Shown in pieces: positions 54,291 to 62,897 of a DNA stretch of 64,000 nt. The stretch is from assembly GCA_021794355.1 (NCBI GenBank), contig JAJYRA010000031.1, positions 47,462-111,461 on the forward strand, given 5' to 3'. Origin of the DNA: Thermoplasmata archaeon. GTDB lineage: Archaea > Thermoplasmatota > Thermoplasmata > Thermoplasmatales > Thermoplasmataceae. The number at the start of each line of letters is the position of its first letter. Within the stretch, counting starts at the first letter, position 1. The notes beneath the pieces were generated by a model. That model searched no databases. It saw only the letters and a program-made list of their open reading frames with translations, and was not told the DNA's origin. A program made the translations under genes and the position numbers.

Positions 54291-54431
54291 ATGCCAGTAG
54301 ATGTCATTTGTGGAATGAAGGTTAAAGAGGATAGCAAATTTGTAAGTGAATTTCAGGGCAAGAAATTCTATTTTTGCTGCGAAAATTGCAAGAAGGAATT
54401 CGATAAAAACCCTTTAAAAAATAGCAGGTAG
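54291..54431 (+). CDS. small YHS/TRASH-like metal-binding protein, 46 aa
   Basis: Below usual gene-length cut-offs but clear: it opens MPVDVICGMKVKED and ends with KKFYFCCENCKKEF, the YHS/TRASH pattern with Cys 7, 29, 30 and 33. It sits between the divergent copper regulator and the copper ATPase, 9 nt before the ATPase ATG. Similar small proteins (CopM) in Sulfolobales and Ferroplasma copper loci are proposed copper chaperones. Its sequence resembles the first 45 residues of the downstream ATPase, suggesting duplication. Confidence 0.85.
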   Translation: MPVDVICGMKVKEDSKFVSEFQGKKFYFCCENCKKEFDKNPLKNSR

Positions 54432-54440
54432 GTAGATTGA

Positions 54441-56564
54441 ATGCCCACAGATCCCGTTTGTGGGATGTTTGTTTCTGAAGATTCCGACCTTTTTTCGGAT
54501 GTGGATGGGAAAAGATATTACTTCTGTTCCAAATCGTGTAAGGATAAGTTTTCTTCCCCTGAAAAAGAGGCAAGAAGACTAAGGAATAAATTAATCGTGG
54601 GATGGGTATTTTCCATTCCCGTGATCGTGATAACATATGTCATCTTTCCCTTCCCCATGAAGGATTACCTGCTGCTATTTCTCGCAATTCCGGTACAATT
54701 CTATTCAGGTTTTGATTTTTACGTCGGTGCATATCAATCCATTCGAAGTAGGAGCGGTAATATGGATCTGCTAATTGCAATGGGAACGGCCACTGCCTTT
54801 TCATTTTCCTTAATTGTTACAGTTTTCCCCCAATTGATCACTGGATCCTCAGTGTTTTATGATGCTTCCACATTCATTATAACATTAATCCTGACAGGTA
54901 GTTATATAGAGAGTAGAACTAAATTAAGGGCAAACAGTTCCGCCCAAAAACTCCTTGGCATGATACCTAATGTGTCCCATGTTTTAATTAATGAACAGAT
55001 AGTTGATGTGAAAACCAACGAGGTTAAACCTGGAGATTTAATATTGCTAAAACCAGGGGAAATAGTTCCACTGGATGGTGTGGTAAGGTATGGGAAAAGT
55101 GAAGTGGACCAGAGTATGCTGACGGGTGAGCAAGAACCCATATTTGTGGAGGTTAATTCAAGTGTTTTTTCCGGTACGCGAAATCTCAACGGAGCGATAA
55201 CACTTGAGGTTACCAAATCCGGTAAGGATAGCACGGTGAATCAGATATATGATCTCATTCAGAGTGCCATATCAGGTAGAGCTAGAGTACAGAAGGTTGC
55301 AGATGCATTTTCTTCCATATTCGTCCCAATTGTCATATCAGCCGCTGTAATTTCAGGTCTATTCTGGTATCTATATTTATCAAGTTTATCCTATGCACTC
55401 TCTTCAGAAATTGCCATACTTGCCTTTGTTTCAGTGGTAGTGGTGGCTTGTCCATGCGCCATAGGGCTAGCAGGTCCAATAAGTCTCCTCATATCATCTA
55501 ATTTTGCATCTGAAAATGGTATTATCATAAAGAATACGTCTTCTCTGGACAGAGTGTCAAGAGGAACACTGGCATTATTTGATAAAACCGGGACCCTTAC
55601 GGAGTCTGACCCTACCATATTAAGCGCACAAATTGATGATAAGGAAATTGGAGAAAGTGGACTTTTTTCCATTGCAGCATCCCTTGAAACCTATTCAAAT
55701 CATCCAATAGGAAAGGCAATTTGTAAATTTGCGGAAGAGAAAGGATACGATCTGATGAAGGTGGATAACTTCAGGGAAAATCCTGGCACTGGCATTGAGG
55801 GGGAGATTCAGGGAATAAAATATTCCGTTGCACGTTCTAAAACTGGTGAGGGAGAAGGATCATGTATATCCGTAGTAAGAGGGGGAAACGAAATAGGCAG
55901 AATCACCCTTTCTTACAGGATCAGGCCCAACGCTTTTTCCGCCATAGAAAAACTTAAACTGTTGGGATTCAGGGTTGGTATGGTAACAGGCGACTCAAGA
56001 TCTGAAGGAGAGAGAGTAGGGAACAAACTTGGAATTGATCTTATTCATTGCGAAATGTTGCCAGATCAAAAGGCAGATATCATTAAGCAGTACCAGGAGA
56101 AGGGTGAATTTGTCTTGTTTACAGGAGATGGTATCAATGATTCCGTGGCGCTGGAAACTGCTGATGCTGGAATTGCAATGTCTGGTGGGTCAGATATTGC
56201 AAAGGACAGCGGTGATATAATCATACTCAATGATAATCTTGAAAATGTGGCTTCTGCCGTAATAATTGGAAGAGACACCATATCCAAGGTTAAGCAGAAT
56301 ATTGGATGGGCCATAGGCTACAACTCCATTCTAATCCCCATTGCTGCTGGAATTCTGGTTCCCTTTTTTGGGTTTTCCATTTACTCATTCCTGCCCATTC
56401 TTGCGGCCCTTGCCATGGGAATGAGTTCAACCTCGGTGGTACTTAATTCCCTGCTGTTGCGAGGTAAAATAAGAAGGCATATGTCTGTCTTCTCCAAACA
56501 GGTAATGAATCAAACCTCAGGAAATGTAGCTCCTGAATTCACTCTAACTGAAACCGGTAAATGA
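54441..56564 (+). CDS. copA: copper-exporting P1B-type ATPase with N-terminal YHS domain
   Basis: A 707-aa heavy-metal ATPase. The N-terminal metal domain is YHS type (DPVCGMFVSED and YYFCSKSCKDKF) in place of the usual CxxC HMA domain. Membrane and catalytic landmarks: the actuator loop MLTGEQEP, the CPC motif in VVACPCAIGLAG (about 337-339), the phosphorylation site FDKTGTLTES (D381), and TGDGINDSVAL. The last helices have GYNSILIPIAAG and MGMSSTSVVLNS, which specify Cu(I) (P1B-1). It exports copper from the cytoplasm. It is transcribed with the small YHS gene under the divergent TRASH regulator. Confidence 0.95.
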   Translation: MPTDPVCGMFVSEDSDLFSDVDGKRYYFCSKSCKDKFSSPEKEARRLRNKLIVGWVFSIPVIVITYVIFPFPMKDYLLLFLAIPVQFYSGFDFYVGAYQSIRSRSGNMDLLIAMGTATAFSFSLIVTVFPQLITGSSVFYDASTFIITLILTGSYIESRTKLRANSSAQKLLGMIPNVSHVLINEQIVDVKTNEVKPGDLILLKPGEIVPLDGVVRYGKSEVDQSMLTGEQEPIFVEVNSSVFSGTRNLNGAITLEVTKSGKDSTVNQIYDLIQSAISGRARVQKVADAFSSIFVPIVISAAVISGLFWYLYLSSLSYALSSEIAILAFVSVVVVACPCAIGLAGPISLLISSNFASENGIIIKNTSSLDRVSRGTLALFDKTGTLTESDPTILSAQIDDKEIGESGLFSIAASLETYSNHPIGKAICKFAEEKGYDLMKVDNFRENPGTGIEGEIQGIKYSVARSKTGEGEGSCISVVRGGNEIGRITLSYRIRPNAFSAIEKLKLLGFRVGMVTGDSRSEGERVGNKLGIDLIHCEMLPDQKADIIKQYQEKGEFVLFTGDGINDSVALETADAGIAMSGGSDIAKDSGDIIILNDNLENVASAVIIGRDTISKVKQNIGWAIGYNSILIPIAAGILVPFFGFSIYSFLPILAALAMGMSSTSVVLNSLLLRGKIRRHMSVFSKQVMNQTSGNVAPEFTLTETGK

Positions 56565-56570
56565 GCAAAG

Positions 56571-56577
56571 TTTTTTT
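56571..56577 (+). terminator. T-run terminator after copA
   Basis: Seven T followed by CTTATTCTT start 6 nt after the copA stop. The next gene begins at 56601, so the run may separate the two transcripts or be read through. Confidence 0.4.
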
Positions 56578-56600
56578 CTTATTCTTGCATGGATTAAACA

Positions 56601-57569
56601 ATGGTAATGAAAATCATGGAGGATGAAATGGATTCACAGTCTCTTCTTGGAAATTATCTTAATGATCCCTGGAAGAGAAAGATCCGAATAATTGAGCATA
56701 ATGTTAATGATGACACCCCAATACTCATAGGACTGGCAGGTTTTTTTGGGACTTCCATCAGTTTTCTCAACAGGAGTTTTACCTCCATTGATTTCATGGG
56801 CGTTCTCCAGAAATTGATAAATAGTGACAGACTGGATTCCTTCATCATTGTACTTCCAGATACCATGACTGCCATAGGTGGCAATCAATATTTGAATTCC
56901 AGCGCAGTGGGAAATTATGAGGATTTCATCGTGAAGGATCTCCTCAGCTATCTAACTGTGAAATATGGAGTGAGGAAAACAGGGCTTTTTGGTAAATCAT
57001 CAGGTGGATTTGGTTCTTACACCCTAACCGTGAATCATCCAGATAAATTTCAGGGTTTCATCGACGTGTCTGGAGACTGCGGGTTTGAGTACTGTTACAT
57101 GAAGGATTTTCCGGAAACCATAAATGACCTAAGAAAAACTGGCATTTCGGAAACAATTCGATTGTTCAGAGGAAAGGATTATCATGATCAAAGGGAATTG
57201 AATACGATGAATATGATTGCCATGGCTGCATTTTACTCGCCAGACATTGATGAGGAGTCCAGAATTTCCATGCCCTTCAATATTAAAACCGGCCAATTTA
57301 AGGATAAAGTATGGCAAAAATGGAAGAAATTTGACCCAATGGTAAATGTTTACGATCACCTTGAAGATCTGGATAAAATCAAGATAATCCTCCAAACCGG
57401 CAAAAGGGATGAATTCTCCCTTAATCTTGGAATGGAAGGCCTAAGTCTTATACTTCAGGAGAATTCCGTCAGGCATAGCTTCTCAACCTATGATGGAGGG
57501 CATTTTGGAATTGATTATCTTTATCTTGATTCTATTCCGGAACTTATAGAATACTTGAAGGAGTTATAG
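56601..57569 (+). CDS. alpha/beta-hydrolase esterase (esterase D/Fes-like)
   Basis: A 322-aa serine hydrolase. The nucleophile elbow is GLFGKSSGGFGSY (G-x-S-x-G), the catalytic His lies in YDGGHFGIDY near the C-terminus, and an Asp in the segment after ILQTGKRDE completes a plausible triad. The fold resembles carbohydrate esterase/enterochelin esterase-type proteins. The natural substrate is unknown. No signal peptide is present, so it is cytoplasmic. Confidence 0.82.
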   Translation: MVMKIMEDEMDSQSLLGNYLNDPWKRKIRIIEHNVNDDTPILIGLAGFFGTSISFLNRSFTSIDFMGVLQKLINSDRLDSFIIVLPDTMTAIGGNQYLNSSAVGNYEDFIVKDLLSYLTVKYGVRKTGLFGKSSGGFGSYTLTVNHPDKFQGFIDVSGDCGFEYCYMKDFPETINDLRKTGISETIRLFRGKDYHDQRELNTMNMIAMAAFYSPDIDEESRISMPFNIKTGQFKDKVWQKWKKFDPMVNVYDHLEDLDKIKIILQTGKRDEFSLNLGMEGLSLILQENSVRHSFSTYDGGHFGIDYLYLDSIPELIEYLKEL

Positions 57570-57585
57570 AAAAATAAGATAAAAC

Positions 57586-59088
57586 TTATTCTCCACCTAC
57601 CTGGTATTCGCTCCGTTCTGTGACTGCATCTGGATTCACAACTGCATCATTCTCTTCCTGGCTTCCGACCATCCTCTTTCCAAGCATTTCCTTTGCGAAG
57701 GTTACCAGTAGAGCTGAAACAACGAAGGCGGCTGCACCAATTATAAACGCATAGGAATAAGCAGTGTTGGTTGGAAAGGCAAATACCGTATTATTCGTGG
57801 CTTCAGTCACTACATAGGCGGAAAGAACAGCTCCGGCAATGGGTGCACCTATGCTGCTCCCAAGATATCTGAAGGTGCTGTTCATGGATGTTGCAAGACC
57901 CATATTCCTTGCTTCCACTGAAAGCACTAACAGATTTATGAGGGATGCATTCATTATGGCCATGCCTGAACCGATAACGAATTCATAGACGAGGGTTAGG
58001 TCATAATCTGGAGATGTGGCCAGGAGAAGAAATCCCATTACCGCAATTAAGGAACCAACGATGGCAAGTGGTTTTATTCCAACTCTTGATATTATCTTTC
58101 CAGTCACCACGGCAAATATTATCATTCCTACGGCAAATGCAACCATTGATACCCCTGTATCCAATATATCCAATCCGAATCCATAGGGTGCCGGCGTTTC
58201 AAACTTGTATGAAAGAGCCTGCATGGAAAGATACATTCCAAGACCTGCGATAGTAAGCGTAACATTTGTCACAAGAACGTTTCTCTCCCCAAGGAGTTTG
58301 AGATCGAAGATTGCCTCCCCACCCTTTTTATGGTAATGAGACTCATACAGGAACATGGGTATGAAGAGTATTACTCCCAGAGTGGCCATTCCCAGTGTTA
58401 AGGTGGATGTCCAACCCCACTGGGAACCTTCAGAAAGGGCCAGAACCACGAGGGTCAACGGTACTGCAAGGGATATGGCCCCAATATAATCCACTTTCAC
58501 GTCAGGCCTCCTGTATCTGGATTCCCTAACCTTCCAAATGGTAAGGATGGCTAGGGCAACTATGAATGGTATGGCCGTATGATAGGTCCATCTCCATCCA
58601 TAAGTATTTGATATTAATGAACCAAGAGGCAGACTGATTGCAAAGCCCGCACCAAACATTCCACTTATGAGCGCCTGAGCTTTTGGAACCATTTCCTTTG
58701 GAAATTCCTCCCTTATCAATGCCATTCCTAGGGGCATTATGGTCAATCCAACACCCTGAACCGCCCTTGACAAAACCATAAAGGTGAAGTTGGGTGAAAA
58801 TCCTGTTACGGAGACAGCTACAGCATAGATAATCATCACTATGGACATCATTTTCTTCTTTCCGTATATGTCAGCCAATTTTCCAACAACGGGGCTGAGG
58901 GCAACTCCCGTGATCAGATAGGTTGACAGGACAAGACTGACCTGTCCAACAGTTACTCCGAATCCTTCTGCAATGGATGGAAGTGACGGAGTGAGCATAC
59001 CTTCCACATACATCACTGCAACTATTATCATTGCAAGTAAAGCCATTACAAAGTTTGCGTATTTCTTATCATAAACATGTTCTTCCAC
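57586..59088 (-). CDS. MFS drug efflux transporter, DHA2 (14-helix) family
   Basis: A 500-aa transporter with about 14 membrane helices. Signature pieces are LSTYLITGVALSPVVGKLADIYGKKKM (motif A), LSRAVQGVGLTIMPLG (motif B) and a proline/glycine-rich helix 5 (SGMFGAGFAISLPLGSLI, motif C of exporters). It overlaps the MarR gene by 1 nt, so it is under MarR control. Export of toxic organic compounds is the expected role. The C-terminal tail is acidic and hydrophilic. Confidence 0.93.
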   Translation of the reverse strand: MEEHVYDKKYANFVMALLAMIIVAVMYVEGMLTPSLPSIAEGFGVTVGQVSLVLSTYLITGVALSPVVGKLADIYGKKKMMSIVMIIYAVAVSVTGFSPNFTFMVLSRAVQGVGLTIMPLGMALIREEFPKEMVPKAQALISGMFGAGFAISLPLGSLISNTYGWRWTYHTAIPFIVALAILTIWKVRESRYRRPDVKVDYIGAISLAVPLTLVVLALSEGSQWGWTSTLTLGMATLGVILFIPMFLYESHYHKKGGEAIFDLKLLGERNVLVTNVTLTIAGLGMYLSMQALSYKFETPAPYGFGLDILDTGVSMVAFAVGMIIFAVVTGKIISRVGIKPLAIVGSLIAVMGFLLLATSPDYDLTLVYEFVIGSGMAIMNASLINLLVLSVEARNMGLATSMNSTFRYLGSSIGAPIAGAVLSAYVVTEATNNTVFAFPTNTAYSYAFIIGAAAFVVSALLVTFAKEMLGKRMVGSQEENDAVVNPDAVTERSEYQVGGE

Positions 59089-59525
59089 TATTCAGTCAAC
59101 TCCATTCTAATTTCATGAACCTTTTGGGCAATCCTTTCCACAAAGTCTGAAAGCAATTCCACGGACCTATCATCCATCTTATCAAGATTCTCCTCCCAGA
59201 GACCTTCGGCTAGATACAACCTGTGATAAAGCTCCCTGCCCTGTGCCGATAGAGCAATATATACAGTTCGTCTGTCACTCTGGTCGTAGGATCGTTCAAT
59301 TAAGTTCTTTTCCAGAAGGGATTCAACTATCTGGGTCACAGATGGTTTTGTTATACCAAGTCTCAGGGCCAGTTCCGATGGTTTCTTTGGACCGTGTTTA
59401 TCAATGAAAGCAAGTATAAAATATCCAGTAAGGGATAGGCTTTCCGCTTTCAAGACTTCTTCCCTGTAGAAAATGAACTCATAGCTGAGGTTCTTAAATG
59501 CCTGCTTCAGCCTTTCCCTGTTCAT
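59088..59525 (-). CDS. MarR-family transcriptional regulator
   Basis: A 145-aa winged-helix repressor. The HTH is KKPSELALRLGITKPSVTQI and the wing SYDQSDRRTVYIAL, classical for MarR. It is followed by the DHA2 pump in the same operon. Inverted repeats of TTAGTT in the promoter fit self-control, with inducing compounds releasing the repressor. Confidence 0.93.
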   Translation of the reverse strand: MNRERLKQAFKNLSYEFIFYREEVLKAESLSLTGYFILAFIDKHGPKKPSELALRLGITKPSVTQIVESLLEKNLIERSYDQSDRRTVYIALSAQGRELYHRLYLAEGLWEENLDKMDDRSVELLSDFVERIAQKVHEIRMELTE

Positions 59526-59555
59526 ATTTTGACATTGCTTGATCCTATTTAATAG

Positions 59556-59569
59556 TTAGTTAAAACTAA
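59556..59569. promoter_or_regulatory. candidate MarR operator
   Basis: TTAGTTAAAACTAA is a perfect inverted repeat of TTAGTT with a 2-nt centre. A further TTAGTT half-site occurs just outside (59573-59578). It lies about 31-44 nt upstream of the MarR ATG, adjoining the presumed TATA stretch (ATTAAATA, about 59546-59553 on the minus strand), where a bound repressor would block transcription factors. Confidence 0.6.
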
Positions 59570-59715
59570 TCATTAGTTTATAAAGGATTTTTTTATTTAG
59601 GGATTTAATGGTAAATAATTTACATACTTTTATAATGATATTTTTAAAATGCTTTGGTTAGTTTGAATTTTCGGAATGTAACATTATATATATTTAGAAT
59701 TCCATGTTTCTATTC

Positions 59716-60381
59716 ATGAAAAAAGAAGAATTATGGAAGGGCGTTGAAGAGTATATCAATGACAAAATTGTGAAACAGGAATCCTTCATGCTGGATGCTT
59801 TAATAGAGAGTTCCAAAGCTGGTTTGCCTCCGATTAACGTTGACCCTCCGGAAGGAAAGCTAATGCACATTATTCTCAAATCCATTGGTGCAAAGCGAGC
59901 CCTAGAGGTCGGTGTGTTAGGCGGTTTCAGTGGATTATGGATTGCTTCTGCAATGAAAGGTGGAAAACTTATTGGACTTGAAAAAAGTGAGAAGCATGTT
60001 AGGGTGGCAATGGAAAATATCAAAAATGCAGGGTTTCAGGAAAGTGTTGAAATCATTGAAGGAGATGCAATTTTGTCGCTCAAGAAATTAATAGAGGACA
60101 AAGTAAATCCATTCGATTTCATCTTAATTGACGCGAATAAGGAGCCCTATCTTGAGTATTTCCTTCTTGCAATGAAACTTTCCCATAGTGGCACCATAAT
60201 ATTTGTGGACAATATGGTGTGGGGAGGTCAGGTAATTTCTGACAGTACAGAGAATAGGGATATATTGGGTATCAGAAGATTATACAACGATTTACAGAAA
60301 AGAAATGATGTGGATGCAACCGTGGTTCAAACTGTTGGATCAAAGGGTTATGATGGGTTTGCCGTAATAAGAGTTAAATGA
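59716..60381 (+). CDS. SAM-dependent O-methyltransferase (catechol type)
   Basis: About 221 aa, class I Rossmann methyltransferase. The SAM-binding motif is ALEVGVLGGFSGLWIA, followed by GLEKSEKHVRVA, the acidic FILIDANKEPYLEYF with metal-binding-like Asp, and VDNMVWGGQVI, all typical of cation-dependent COMT/CCoAOMT-like enzymes. A TATATATATTTAG stretch lies about 26 nt before the ATG at 59716; an ATG at 59704 is possible. The substrate is probably a catechol-like phenol or is unknown. Confidence 0.88.
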   Translation: MKKEELWKGVEEYINDKIVKQESFMLDALIESSKAGLPPINVDPPEGKLMHIILKSIGAKRALEVGVLGGFSGLWIASAMKGGKLIGLEKSEKHVRVAMENIKNAGFQESVEIIEGDAILSLKKLIEDKVNPFDFILIDANKEPYLEYFLLAMKLSHSGTIIFVDNMVWGGQVISDSTENRDILGIRRLYNDLQKRNDVDATVVQTVGSKGYDGFAVIRVK

Positions 60382-60386
60382 TGTGA

Positions 60387-60394
60387 TTTTTTTT
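60387..60394 (+). terminator. T-run terminator after the O-methyltransferase gene
   Basis: Eight T begin 6 nt after the stop codon, as expected for archaeal intrinsic termination. Confidence 0.5.
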
Positions 60395-60513
60395 ATTATC
60401 ATTCGAGCAACTTAATTATTTACATCTTGAATTCCGCATGAGATGATCTATCACGATCTGTTTTTAACTCCTATGTATTCTAACATCCCTTCCTGTTTTA
60501 TTTATACATGCTC

Positions 60514-60531
60514 GTTCTATGTAGATAGAAC
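60514..60531. promoter_or_regulatory. perfect palindrome, candidate operator
   Basis: GTTCTAT-GTAG-ATAGAAC: perfect 7-bp arms around a 4-nt centre. It lies just downstream of a TATA-like element and about 163 nt before the ATPase start. It could bind a dimeric regulator or fold as an RNA hairpin. Confidence 0.5.
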
Positions 60532-60693
60532 AATCATGGAGCGTAACAGAAGGAAATGACGAATTACCAGCAAAAGAACTGAAAGTGTCAATAGAGTTGG
60601 TCAAATTCTGATTGCGTTTTGATACCATATTGTGGGGATGCCAAAAATATGAGAAAATTTAAAATTGAGCACAGTATTCATTATTGTTAACAG

Positions 60694-61974
60694 ATGAAAA
60701 TTCAAAGCGTTAAGATTCATAATATAAAGATCCTTGAATCCGTTGACATTCAACCGAGAATGATAAATATCCTTGTCGGTAGAAATAATACAGGTAAAAC
60801 ATCTTTTCTTGAATCTATTGCAGTAGCCTTAATTCCCGGATTTACAGATAAGTACCTGAATCAGCCATCATCTATCATTAATTATGGAAAAACTCATGCG
60901 GGGATAACGTTGAAAATAAACGAAGGATCGAACAGGGACGTAAGGGTTAACTTAGATTATGCTTTGCCAAGCGAGTTGTTCGGGGAAATCTTGAGGGAAT
61001 TAAAAGATTGGGCCATAATTCGTGATGATGAGTTCAGATATTTGACCACAGGGGGGAAAGTGAGAAAAATGCTGCCGGATTTACCCGAAAGAGCTGAAAT
61101 AGCTCTACAGTCAGTAGAAGCAAGTCTCCAAGAAGAACTAATGATAGGTAAATATGATCGAATTTTTTCTAGTGATTCACTATTTTTTGAAGTAAATGGT
61201 CAGAAGACACTGATGAAGGGAAAGAATTACGTAAGGGAACTGAGGAGATTACAATTGCAATTTGACGATCTTCTGGTTTCTAACATAGAAAATTCTCAAT
61301 CAAAAATACTCGTTCAAACGATCCTAGGAGATAGAGATAGATTTACAAGTCGAAACCGTTATACAGGAAGGGCGAGAATAAGAGATGAAGAGAGAATTTC
61401 AAACGTTGATGTTCACTTTCTTCACGATCCACTTGATAATTTAGAGCAGCTCAAGGCATCCACTGATGCGAAGGAAACTCTTGCCAAAAACATAGAAGAT
61501 ATCATAATAGATGAAGGTTTAATGCACAATCTTGTTCGGTTCGGTTTTTCATCCATTGTACTGAAAATAGGAGGTGAGATGGTAGAAGTCTCAATTGATA
61601 GCATGGGTGATGGATTCAAAAGTCTTCTTTCAATCATTGCATCAATTCAAAGATACAGGAAAGATTGTGTTTTCCTAATTGAAGAACCAGAAGTACACAT
61701 GCACCCAGGTTATATCCAAGAGCTCACAAAGTACCTTATTACATTATCACGACGTTTAAGAATTCAGATGTTTATTTCTACACACAGTTTGGATTTTATC
61801 AATTCCATTCTTTACGATGAATTAATAAGCGATGAAGATAAAGAATTCATAAAATCGGAATTTTTGCTTCTTCGGTTTGATAAGTTTGGCGAGACTATCG
61901 TTGTTGAATCAAAAGACTTCGATATATCGCAGGAAGAAATAAGCCTCCTTTCTAATGATCTTAGGGGAATCTGA
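60694..61974 (+). CDS. OLD/AAA15-type ABC ATPase
   Basis: A 426-aa ATPase. It starts MKIQSVKIHNIKILESVDI, the pattern of RecF/SMC/OLD-type ATPases. The Walker A is VGRNNTGKTSFLE (G29-T36), Walker B CVFLIEEPEVHMHP (about 324-337) and the H-loop FISTHSLDFI. The gap between them is too short for a Rad50 coiled coil, and there is no fused TOPRIM. It is followed with no gap by a TOPRIM-like gene, so together they resemble split OLD-type or PARIS/Gabija-like anti-phage systems. Resemblance to those families is established at motif level only. Confidence 0.82.
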   Translation: MKIQSVKIHNIKILESVDIQPRMINILVGRNNTGKTSFLESIAVALIPGFTDKYLNQPSSIINYGKTHAGITLKINEGSNRDVRVNLDYALPSELFGEILRELKDWAIIRDDEFRYLTTGGKVRKMLPDLPERAEIALQSVEASLQEELMIGKYDRIFSSDSLFFEVNGQKTLMKGKNYVRELRRLQLQFDDLLVSNIENSQSKILVQTILGDRDRFTSRNRYTGRARIRDEERISNVDVHFLHDPLDNLEQLKASTDAKETLAKNIEDIIIDEGLMHNLVRFGFSSIVLKIGGEMVEVSIDSMGDGFKSLLSIIASIQRYRKDCVFLIEEPEVHMHPGYIQELTKYLITLSRRLRIQMFISTHSLDFINSILYDELISDEDKEFIKSEFLLLRFDKFGETIVVESKDFDISQEEISLLSNDLRGI

Positions 61975-62571
61975 TTGAAGCGATTAGTTTTGCTTGAAGG
62001 AAAGAACGATTTACATTTTTTGAGGTGCGTATTTCTTAATTCTGGGAGGAATCCTAGTGCTGAACTAGACGAATATATTAATGAGGGAACAAAAAGGGAA
62101 AAGAGCACAGAGGAGACGCAAAAATTGCGAAGATACATAAAGAATAGCAAGTTTAACGTTCTGGCCAAAGTGGAGATCGGTAAGCAAAATCAAAGACGTC
62201 TATTTAGGGAGAACTGTTTAAATTTTGCGTCAGATCTTTACATAACGGTGATCTTCGACCTTGACAAAAGCCCAATGGACAAAAATATAAGAGAGAGAAT
62301 TGAAGAACTTAGATCTAAAAATCCTACCTTGAAATTTATGATAAAGAAAACCTCTCCAATGGTGTTTGGTAGTCACAGGGTTGATTTTGTGGTGTCCAAG
62401 ATGTTCGGAAGAAAATCTAGAAAATTGTTTCTCTTTTCGTTTTTCACGTTTGAGGATTCACTCGAGAGCACTGCAAAGAAAACATGCCCATACTTTGAGA
62501 ATCCTTTGGACGGGATTGGTGAACTTTCTAAGCATTTCAAAGTAAGTGATCTATTCCCTAGTGACTTATAA
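61975..62571 (+). CDS. small TOPRIM-like protein, partner of the ATPase
   Basis: A 198-aa protein. LVLLEGKNDLHFL contains the TOPRIM catalytic Glu (E8), and TVIFDLDKSPMD carries the D-x-D pair (D95, D97). This is the layout of OLD-type and DUF4435/AriB-type nucleases, here without other domains. Translation starts at TTG 61975, which directly abuts the TGA of the ATPase gene; LVLLEGK follows within 9 residues, so a later start would remove the catalytic Glu. The pair is probably one complex. Confidence 0.8.
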   Translation: MKRLVLLEGKNDLHFLRCVFLNSGRNPSAELDEYINEGTKREKSTEETQKLRRYIKNSKFNVLAKVEIGKQNQRRLFRENCLNFASDLYITVIFDLDKSPMDKNIRERIEELRSKNPTLKFMIKKTSPMVFGSHRVDFVVSKMFGRKSRKLFLFSFFTFEDSLESTAKKTCPYFENPLDGIGELSKHFKVSDLFPSDL

Positions 62572-62897
62572 GTTAGGCTATAATCAAGCGAGCCGGAAAA
62601 AATCTAGGAAAGAGAAAAGTGCAGTGGCATGACAAGGGACATTGTCACATTTACGTTGATAATTTGAAAATGGAAAATAATCTGGAACAGTTGCTTGGAT
62701 CGAGAACCGCACTATTTCCCAGTTCAAACGAATGCTCATAAAGTTGGTGAGATCTGCAAGGAGAAAAAATCAACTAAGATTTGACAATGTCTGACAAGGG
62801 AAATCAGTTTATAATGGAGTGTGATTCCTGGAAATCAGGAAAGGAGTATTAATTAAATTTCAGAATATTATTAAGATGGCATAGTCTATCTTATTTC
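62572..62897. other. intergenic region, 326 bp, with possible gene debris
   Basis: Two overlapping open stretches read like broken coding sequence: one around 62590-62738 (translation includes WHDKGHCHIYVDNLKMENN) and one at 62681-62794 (translation includes WIENRTISQFKRMLIKLVRS, basic, ending in TGA). They are in different frames and lack starts. The second resembles a transposase or DNA-binding tail, but I cannot name it. Confidence 0.35.

Larger units (their letters stand above)
60382..60693. other. intergenic region, 312 bp, with palindrome and decayed coding traces
   Basis: Begins with a T-run (60387-60394), then a TATA-like TTTATTTATACAT (60496-60508) followed by a perfect 18-bp palindrome. 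A very short ATG frame (60536-60559) follows. The remaining sequence has stops in all frames. It separates the methyltransferase from the ATPase-TOPRIM pair. Confidence 0.45.
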
